Origin: VRUE01 sp963837695
GTDB taxonomy: Bacteria; Actinomycetota; Thermoleophilia; Solirubrobacterales; 70-9
Assembly: GCA_963837695.1 (NCBI GenBank)
Contig: CAWINZ010000003.1
Coordinates: 186,001 to 250,000, forward strand
Length of the DNA: 64,000 nt
Direction: 5' to 3'
Shown: piece by piece, positions 58,186-64,000 of the stretch
Layout: each line of letters begins with the position of its first letter
How positions within the stretch are numbered: the first letter of the stretch is position 1
Translations under genes and position numbers: made by a program
The notes under the pieces: model-generated
The model's input: the letters and a program-made list of their open reading frames with translations, nothing else
Database searches by the model: none
What the model was told of the DNA's origin: nothing

Positions 58186-61101
58186 ATGAGCGGGGGAGCG
58201 GCAATGAGAACTACCGTCATGGCGGCGTTTTTGGCTCTGGGAGTGGTTTTCTCGGCACCTGTGGCGCAGGCCGAAATCATCGCCCCCCAGCATCATCCGC
58301 CCACCGTCGCCGACGGCTGGCAGGCCGGCACTTGCTACAAAGACACCCCGACCTGCAGCGTCGACACGCCCGCGCAGTTCTTCGAACAGTCCGCCGGACA
58401 CCCGCAGGTCGGCTTTACGCAGTTCATCATCGAACACACCACCGAAGAACCTCTGCCCCCTGTGAAACTCGAAGAACCGGTGGGCGACGTCAAGACCGTT
58501 CGCGTCGACCTCCCTGCCGGGTTGAGCGTCAACCCGCAAGCGACCCCCCAGTGCGAGCAGAACACCTTTGAAACCGCCCCGTTGTCATGTCCGGCCGGGT
58601 CTGAAGTTGGCACCAGCTTTGCCTCCGCTGCGTTGGTCGGAATCGTCTCACCCCAGATCCCGGCGACCGTCTACAACATCGTTCCGCCAAACGGGGAGCC
58701 GGCGCGCTTCGGCTTCAACCTGCTCGGCAACAACGTCTACCTCAAGGCCGGGGTGGCCTGGGACGGCGACTACCACGAGTTCTTCACGATCGATGCGCCG
58801 AAATCGCCGATCGGCCATGTCCTCAAAAACCGGCTCGTCTTCGACGGCCGCTCCGGCAACGGCACCTTCATCACCACTCCGACCACGTGCTACGACCACG
58901 AAAGCCAACTGTTCGCGCACGTCTACTCGACCTTCCTGCGGGCCGATTCGTATGAGGAAGAAGACCCGAGCTTCCCCGTCGGGTCGCCGTTCATCGAGTC
59001 TGAACTGCCGCCGAACACGAACCCGAAGGAATGCGGCACGGTCCCCTATGACCCCTCGCTCGCGGTCGATCCGGGCGGCGTGCCGACCGACTCACCCGAC
59101 GGGCCCGCGGTCAATGTCGACGTCCCGTTTGAAGTTCCGAGCGGGTCAGAAATCGCCCAGGAACGGACCAGACAGGCGAGCTCGCAGACCAGGCAGGCCA
59201 AGGTGACGCTGCCGCTCGGCATGGGCATCAATCCCTCGGCGGCGAGCGGGGGGCTGCAGACCTGCACCGACGACCAGTTCGGCAGGGGGTCGACGAGGCC
59301 GGTTGCCTGTCCGCCGGCCTCGAAAGTGGGCGTCGCGACGATCAACACGCCGCCGCTTCCCGACGGCTCGCTGAACGGCACCGTCTACGTCGGCAAGCAG
59401 GAAAGCCGCGACCCGACCTCGGGTCAGGAGTACCGGATCTTCGTCGATGTCGAGTCGGCTCGGTACGCGATCTCGGCACGCCTCGTCGGCAACGTCAGCG
59501 CCGACCCGACTACCGGGCAGCTGACGACCAGCTTCGACGACAAGGAACTGGGTGGCCTGCCGCAGGTCCCGTTCAGCTCCTTCGTGCTCGACTTCGACGA
59601 CGGGCCGCACGCGGTGCTGACCAGCCCCGGCTCGTGCGGACCGAATAAGACCGTCGCCGTGATGACCCCGTGGACGGGGAACGCCGCGGCGACCCCGTCC
59701 GGCGAGTTCTCGCTCAGCACGGCGCCCGGCGGCGGCCAGTGCGCCAAAACGCTTGCCGACCGCCCCTTCGCTCCGAGCTTTGCCGCGGACACGAACAAGC
59801 CGGCCGCGGGCGAGTTCAGCCCGCTGCACATGAACATCGCCCGCAGCGACGGCAACCAGGAGCTGAAAGGCGTCGACGTGACCCTGCCGCCTGGGCTGAC
59901 GGCCAAGCTCGCCGGTGTCCGCTACTGCCCAGAGGCCGCGCTGGCCGGGGCGGGGGGCAGGAGCGGCAGCGCCGAGGCCGCCGACTCGAGCTGCCCGCAG
60001 TCCAGCCTGATCGGCAAGGCCGATGTCTCGGCAGGCAGTGGTCCCTCGCCAATCCAGATCAGCGGCAAGGTCTTCCTCGCAGGGCCCTACAAAGGCGCCC
60101 CCCTCTCCCTGGCAGTAGTCACCCCCGCCACGGCCGGGCCGTTCGATCTCGGCACGGTCGTGGTGAGGGTGGCGCTGTTCGTCGATTCGCGCACCGCGCA
60201 GGTTCACGCGGTCTCCGAGCCGATTCCCCATGTCTACGGCGGCACCACCCTCGACATCCGCTCGGTCTCGGTCAAGCTCGACCGCAAGGAATTCTCGCTT
60301 AACCCGACCAACTGCTCGCCGTTTGCCTTCAGCGGTTCGCTGCTCGGAGGTGGCGCGAATCCCACCGACCCCGCCGCCTTCGCCTCGACCGCGGTATCGG
60401 CGCCGTTCAAGGCCGACGGCTGCGCGAAGCTCGGCTTCAAGCCGAAGCTGTTTCTGCGCCTCTTCGGGGCGAGCCGGCGCGCCAAGAATCCGAAGTTTCG
60501 CGCCGTGCTGTTGGCCCATGCCGGCGACGCCAACATTGCTCGCGCCGCGACGATCCTGCCGCGCTCGCTGATCCTCGACCAGGGCAACCTCTCGAAGGTC
60601 TGTACCCGGGTGCAGTTCGCCGCCAAGGACTGCCCGAAGAACTCGATCTACGGTCATGCACGGGCCTTTTCGCCCCTGCTCGACAAGCCGTTGGAAGGGC
60701 CGGTCTACCTGCGTTCTTCCAACAACGTGCTGCCGGATCTGGTCTCCGACCTGCGCGGTCAGGTCGATATCGAGCTCGACAGCCGCACCGACAGCGTCCA
60801 CGGCCACATCCGCAACACCTTCGATTTCGTCCCCGACGTCCCGGTCTCCAAGTTCGTGCTGACGCTCCGCGGAGGACACCGGGGCCTACTCGTCAATTCG
60901 CGCAACCAGTGTCCGCGCAAGCACGCCGGCCGGAGCAAGGGCAAGGGGGCGCGGGCGAGCAAGGCGCACAAGCGCAAGCAAGCGCGTGGCAAGCGGGTGC
61001 TGGTGCGGCTCAAGGGGCAGAACGGCAAGAAGCTCAACCTGAAGCCGCGGCTGCGGGCGCCCTGCGGCAAGAAGCACAAGGGCGCCAAGAAGAACAAATA
61101 G
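58186..61101 (+). CDS. 971-residue secreted protein of unknown function
   Basis: Signal peptide TTVMAAFLALGVVFSAPVAQ then AEI. The mature part is Pro/Thr/Ser-rich and beta-type with several internally similar stretches: VKTVRVDLPAGLSVNPQATP and AKVTLPLGMGINPS and GVDVTLPPGLTAKLAG each start a repeat of the form 'VTLPxGLxxNP' with following Cys residues (CSADQF-like, CPPASKVG, CPQSSLIGKA, CPKNSIYGHA). The C-terminus is strongly basic (GKGARASKAHKRKQARGKRV, then KKHKGAKKNK), suggesting cell-wall or polyanion binding. ATG at 58186 has RBS GGAAGGGG. Similar proteins are likely restricted to this lineage (inference). Confidence 0.7.
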   Translation: MSGGAAMRTTVMAAFLALGVVFSAPVAQAEIIAPQHHPPTVADGWQAGTCYKDTPTCSVDTPAQFFEQSAGHPQVGFTQFIIEHTTEEPLPPVKLEEPVGDVKTVRVDLPAGLSVNPQATPQCEQNTFETAPLSCPAGSEVGTSFASAALVGIVSPQIPATVYNIVPPNGEPARFGFNLLGNNVYLKAGVAWDGDYHEFFTIDAPKSPIGHVLKNRLVFDGRSGNGTFITTPTTCYDHESQLFAHVYSTFLRADSYEEEDPSFPVGSPFIESELPPNTNPKECGTVPYDPSLAVDPGGVPTDSPDGPAVNVDVPFEVPSGSEIAQERTRQASSQTRQAKVTLPLGMGINPSAASGGLQTCTDDQFGRGSTRPVACPPASKVGVATINTPPLPDGSLNGTVYVGKQESRDPTSGQEYRIFVDVESARYAISARLVGNVSADPTTGQLTTSFDDKELGGLPQVPFSSFVLDFDDGPHAVLTSPGSCGPNKTVAVMTPWTGNAAATPSGEFSLSTAPGGGQCAKTLADRPFAPSFAADTNKPAAGEFSPLHMNIARSDGNQELKGVDVTLPPGLTAKLAGVRYCPEAALAGAGGRSGSAEAADSSCPQSSLIGKADVSAGSGPSPIQISGKVFLAGPYKGAPLSLAVVTPATAGPFDLGTVVVRVALFVDSRTAQVHAVSEPIPHVYGGTTLDIRSVSVKLDRKEFSLNPTNCSPFAFSGSLLGGGANPTDPAAFASTAVSAPFKADGCAKLGFKPKLFLRLFGASRRAKNPKFRAVLLAHAGDANIARAATILPRSLILDQGNLSKVCTRVQFAAKDCPKNSIYGHARAFSPLLDKPLEGPVYLRSSNNVLPDLVSDLRGQVDIELDSRTDSVHGHIRNTFDFVPDVPVSKFVLTLRGGHRGLLVNSRNQCPRKHAGRSKGKGARASKAHKRKQARGKRVLVRLKGQNGKKLNLKPRLRAPCGKKHKGAKKNK

Positions 61102-61113
61102 CCTCCGGCGTCG

Positions 61114-62136
61114 GTGCGCCCGACGCTTTCGGTCCTGATCGTCGCCTGGAACAGCCGCGAGGAGCTGGCGCGGACGCTGCCTGCCCTGTTGCCGGAGCTG
61201 GGGGACGGTGACGAGCTGATCGTCGTCGACAACGACTCCGCCGACGGCACCGCCGACGCGGTGGCCTCGCTGGCGGCCGCCGCGAAGGTCGTCCAGACCG
61301 GCCGCAACGCGGGCTTTGCCGCGGCCTGCAACGAGGGCGCGGCAAATGCGCGCGGCGATCTTCTCGTCGTGCTCAATCCCGACGCCGCGCCGCGGCCCGG
61401 CTTCGGCGAGGCGATCCGGCGCCCCTGGCTCGAGGGGCGCGGTTGGGCCGCCTGGCAGGCGCTCGTCGCCGAGGGAAGCGGGTCGACGATCAACTCTGCC
61501 GGCAACCCGGTTCACTTCACCGGCATCGTCTGGGCCGGCGGGCACGGCGACCCGATCGAGACCGCGCCCCCGGCCGAAGAGGTCACCGCCCTCTCCGGCG
61601 CCTGCCTGGCGATTCCCCGCGCCCGATGGCTGGAGACGGGCGGCTTCGCCGAGCGCTTCTTCCTCTACCACGAGGACGTCGACCTCTCGCTGCGGCTGCG
61701 CCTTGCCGGGGGGGCGCTCGGGATCGAACCGGCGGCGGTCGTCGACCATGACTACGAGTTCGGCGCCCGCCAACACAAGTGGCGCTGGCTGGAGCGCAAC
61801 CGCTGGGCCTTTCTGATCCGCGTCTACCCGACGAGCCTCCTCCTCCTGCTGGCGCCGGCCCTGATCCTCACCGAGCTGGCCCTGATCCCAGCCTCGATCA
61901 GCGCCGGCTGGGGCAAGCAGAAATTCGCCGCGATAGGCGAAGTAATCCGCTGGCTCCCCCGCCTACTCCACGAGCGCCGCCAGATCCAGGCAACGCGCAC
62001 AGTCAGCACCGCAAAGTTCGCCAGCTTCCTAACCCCAGACCTCGACTCGCCCTTCATCCCAGCGATAGTCCGCTCAGCTCCAGCCCGCTTTCTCCTCCGC
62101 AGCTACTGGCGCGTCGTCCTTCTGCTGCTGCGATAA
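61114..62136 (+). CDS. Family 2 glycosyltransferase
   Basis: 340 residues. GT-A fold: PTLSVLIVAWNSREELARTL, VVDNDSADGTADAVA, NAGFAAACNEG, and the DxD-like LVVLNPDAAPRPG; SGACLAIPRARWLETGGFAE and YHEDVDLSLRLRLAGG match rhamnosyl/GlcNAc-type transferases. One membrane helix at about 237-265 and a basic C-terminus anchor it. GTG at 61114, 12 bp after the secreted-protein gene, so the two are probably co-transcribed. Confidence 0.87.
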   Translation: MRPTLSVLIVAWNSREELARTLPALLPELGDGDELIVVDNDSADGTADAVASLAAAAKVVQTGRNAGFAAACNEGAANARGDLLVVLNPDAAPRPGFGEAIRRPWLEGRGWAAWQALVAEGSGSTINSAGNPVHFTGIVWAGGHGDPIETAPPAEEVTALSGACLAIPRARWLETGGFAERFFLYHEDVDLSLRLRLAGGALGIEPAAVVDHDYEFGARQHKWRWLERNRWAFLIRVYPTSLLLLLAPALILTELALIPASISAGWGKQKFAAIGEVIRWLPRLLHERRQIQATRTVSTAKFASFLTPDLDSPFIPAIVRSAPARFLLRSYWRVVLLLLR

Positions 62137-62137
62137 A

Positions 62138-62247
62138 GGCGGTTCCGGTAGGGCTGAAACGTCTTGTACTGTTTCGGTGCGGGCCGTGGGCGTCAGCCCA
62201 GCAGCAATACACCGAAAAAGTTAAGTGAAAGCCCTGCAGGAACCGCC
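62138..62247. repeat. Palindromic element, family 1, copy c
   Basis: Arms 62138-62155 and 62230-62247 pair over 18 bp with two mismatches; the core has GAAACGTCTTGTACTGTTTC and CGAAAAAGTTAAGTGAAA as in copy a, same orientation. Outer bases (GGCGGTT) are specific to this copy. It begins one base after the glycosyltransferase stop and ends beside the SDR stop. Confidence 0.85.
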
Positions 62248-62248
62248 C

Positions 62249-62956
62249 TCAATCAACAGGCGTCCCAGTAGGCCGAATCAGGATCTCGTTGATGTCGACG
62301 TTCGCCGGCTGCTCCAAGGCGTAGATCACAGCCCGGGCGATGTCGTCGTCCTGCAGCGCCCACTTGCCCGGCCGGTTGTCGAAAAACGGCGTGTCGACCA
62401 TGCCCGGCTCGATCAGGGTCACCTTGATGCCGTGGTTTTCGTGCATCTGGCGCAGCTCGCCGAGCAGTGACTCGCCGATCGCCGTCGCCGCCCACTTGGT
62501 CGCCGAGTAGAGCGAGCCGGGCAGCGCCTGGCGTCCCGCGACCGAGCTGGTGACGAGGAAGTGGCCGTCGCCGCGCTCGAGCAGGTGGGGGAGGGTGGCG
62601 CGGATCGTCAGGGCGAGGCCGTAGACGTTGGTCAGGACCATCGAGCGCCAGTGCTCGGGCGACTCCTCGAGGAAGCCCCGGGTAGCGCCGAAGCCGGCGT
62701 TGGCGAAGACGACGTCGATGCGGCCGAAGGCGTCGAGGGCGGCGGCTGCCATCGCCTCGACCTGGTCCCACTCGGTGACGTCGCAGCGCACCGCGATCGC
62801 CCGCCCGCCCCCTCCGAGCTCCTCGACCAGCTCTTCCAACGGCTCCAGCCGCCGCGCGGCCAGAACGAGCCGGTGCGTCCCAGCCGCAGCCCGCGCCGTA
62901 GCGGCGCCAATACCGCTGGAAGCTCCGGTGATGAGCAGCACTGGACGATCACTCAT
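62249..62956 (-). CDS. Short-chain dehydrogenase/reductase
   Basis: 235 residues. NAD(P)-binding TGASSGIGAATARA, NAGFG, catalytic Ser in VTSSVAGR, and YSATK (Tyr-Lys). A classical SDR; substrate unknown. ATG at 62956 is chosen because the longer open frame reads through the palindrome at 62982-63055. Divergent from ccmE. Confidence 0.9.
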   Translation of the reverse strand: MSDRPVLLITGASSGIGAATARAAAGTHRLVLAARRLEPLEELVEELGGGGRAIAVRCDVTEWDQVEAMAAAALDAFGRIDVVFANAGFGATRGFLEESPEHWRSMVLTNVYGLALTIRATLPHLLERGDGHFLVTSSVAGRQALPGSLYSATKWAATAIGESLLGELRQMHENHGIKVTLIEPGMVDTPFFDNRPGKWALQDDDIARAVIYALEQPANVDINEILIRPTGTPVD

Positions 62957-62981
62957 GCGCCGATTTTCGCATTCCGAGGAC

Positions 62982-63055
62982 GGGGGCGGTTGCGTGGGGG
63001 GTCGGCGGACACTCAGCGCGAAGCGCGTCCGCCAACCCCCCACGCAATCGCCCCC
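62982..63055. repeat. 29-bp arm palindrome between divergent SDR and ccmE
   Basis: Arms at 62982-63010 and 63027-63055 pair over 29 bp with two G-T wobbles; loop 63011-63026 contains GCGCGAAGCGC. It lies between two divergent start codons (62956 and 63084), so it is not a terminator for either. Possibly a dual operator, cruciform or element remnant. Confidence 0.75.
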
Positions 63056-63083
63056 CCAACCACCTTGCGATAATCCCCGATCC

Positions 63084-63485
63084 GTGGATCCCAGCCGCAA
63101 GCGAAAGATCCGGCTCGTGGTGGCGCTCAGCGTCGCCGTGCTGCTCGCGGTCGCGCTCGTCTACACGTCGTTCAGCGCATCCTCGGAAGCGAAAGAGCCC
63201 TCGCAGCTGATCGGCGCCGCCTCGGGCGGCAGCTACGAGCTGACCGGCCGGGTGGTGAAGGGCTCTGTGCGGCATCGCGGCGCGGGGATCCGCTTCCGCG
63301 TCGCCGACCGCGAAGACGCCGCCCAGAGCATTCCCGTCGCCTACACCGGCACCATCCCCGATCCGTTCCGCGGTGGCCGCGAGATCGTCCTCGCCGGCAC
63401 GATGGAACATGCCGTCTTCGTCGGCGAACGCGACACCCTGGTCACCAAGTGCCCGTCGAAGTTCACCACGTCGAATGCCAGCTAG
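63084..63485 (+). CDS. ccmE: Cytochrome c maturation heme chaperone CcmE, Cys-type variant
   Basis: 133 residues. N-terminal membrane anchor (RLVVALSVAVLLAVALVYTS), then the OB-fold domain (YELTGRVVKGSVRHRGAGIR, PVAYTGTIPDPFRGGREIV). The heme-attachment region reads TLVTKCPSKFTT. Standard CcmE has HxxxY; archaeal and some bacterial forms have CxxxY. Here Cys is present but the Tyr position is Phe. GTG at 63084. Overlaps ccmF by 11 bp. Confidence 0.85.
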   Translation: MDPSRKRKIRLVVALSVAVLLAVALVYTSFSASSEAKEPSQLIGAASGGSYELTGRVVKGSVRHRGAGIRFRVADREDAAQSIPVAYTGTIPDPFRGGREIVLAGTMEHAVFVGERDTLVTKCPSKFTTSNAS

Positions 63486-64000
63486 CCTCGGCAGCGTTGT
63501 CCTGGCGCTGGCCTTCTTCACCGCGATCGGCGCCGCCGTCGCGGCCCTGATCGGGCGCGACGGCAACCGCCGCTGGGTCGACATTTCGCGGCGTGCCGTC
63601 TATGGCCTCTTCTTCCTGCTCACGCTATGTGTGGTGATGATCGAGATCGCCTTCGCGAGCGACGATTTCTCCTTCAACATCGTCCAGCAGCACTCCTCGA
63701 TCGAGACGCCGACCTTCTACAAGCTGGCGGCGATGTGGTCGAGCCAGGAGGGCTCGCTGCTGCTCTGGGCCTGGGTGCTCTCGATCGCCGCCTCGCTGGC
63801 CCTGTACGCGACCCGCGACAAGCTGCGCGAGATCGTCCCCTACGCGACCGCGGTGATGGCGGGCATCGCCGCTTTCTTCACCGGCCTGATGCTGTTCGCC
63901 GGCGGGGTCAACCCGTTCGCCAAGCTCAGTCCGGCGCCGCTCGACGGGATCGGCCTCAACCCGCTGCTGCAGCACCCGAGCATGATGATCCATCCGCCGA
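63475..64000 (+). CDS. ccmF: Cytochrome c heme lyase subunit CcmF, 5' part
   Basis: The first 175 codons of a multi-helix heme-handling protein, cut by the window end. ATG at 63475, 11 bp inside ccmE. Five or six membrane helices are visible. WSSQEGSLLLWAWVL begins the tryptophan-rich WWD-type region and LLQHPSMMIHPP is the conserved end of that segment. It ligates heme from CcmE to apocytochrome with CcmH. Confidence 0.92.
   Translation, partial: MPASLGSVVLALAFFTAIGAAVAALIGRDGNRRWVDISRRAVYGLFFLLTLCVVMIEIAFASDDFSFNIVQQHSSIETPTFYKLAAMWSSQEGSLLLWAWVLSIAASLALYATRDKLREIVPYATAVMAGIAAFFTGLMLFAGGVNPFAKLSPAPLDGIGLNPLLQHPSMMIHPP

Overview
The window is high-GC DNA with dense genes, frequent GTG/TTG starts, many 4-bp stop/start overlaps and often weak ribosome-binding sites. 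Gene content (Rpf-like muralytic domain, CHAD proteins, TadE-like pairs, rapZ beside uvrC and gap-pgk-tpiA, small secreted proteins of narrow distribution) points to a chromosome of the phylum Actinomycetota. I infer the class Thermoleophilia (Solirubrobacterales-like); this rests on gene style, not on a marker phylogeny.

Layout. 1-8.7 kb: envelope and housekeeping genes (GAP-family membrane protein, ABC-F ATPase, P450, purU, cupredoxin, Rpf-like protein, HD hydrolase, uppP). 8.9-26.6 kb: a phosphate/polyphosphate block, with a PhoP-like response regulator, pstSCAB-phoU, a phospholipase C-type esterase, ppx and a split CHAD protein; then an AbiE toxin-antitoxin relic; then a PHP-glycosyltransferase fusion, ppk1, a DUF47 PhoU-like protein and a Pit transporter. 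Two arrays of 11-bp direct repeats (TTCAC-type, PHO-box-like) sit before pstS and before the PHP-glycosyltransferase/ppk operon. 26.7-31.3 kb: TadE-like genes, a TadG-VanY-SLT fusion and two PIN-type toxin-antitoxin modules. 31.3-36 kb: maoC, a GNAT/DUF1778 module followed by a duplicated maoC 3' end, a TetR/SRPBCC pair and an IS110-family element. 36-50 kb: cupredoxin, enoyl-CoA hydratase, uvrC-rapZ, a frameshifted second IS110-family element, an ABC-2 exporter, and the glycolytic run gap-pgk-tpiA-gpmI followed by tgt. 50-64 kb: a small secreted protein, a DUF4160/DUF2442 island flanked by two copies of a kinase 3' end, the kinase with a lipoprotein and a phosphoesterase, argS, cytochrome c maturation genes (ccmH, ccmG, ccmE, ccmF), tRNA-Gly(CCC), a 971-residue secreted protein and a glycosyltransferase.

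The most unusual signals are outside ordinary genes: (1) two families of about 105-118 bp palindromic elements with a conserved core and outer arms that differ between copies yet stay self-complementary, three of them starting at or just after a stop codon; (2) a 5' leader of about 70 bp present four times, at a constant 22-24 nt from the start codon of unrelated genes; (3) small toxin-antitoxin-like islands beside duplicated 3' ends of host genes, where for the kinase the orphan copy looks native and the copy now fused to the gene looks imported; (4) the likely loss of yvcK-whiA from between rapZ and gap, where an IS110-family element and an exporter now sit.
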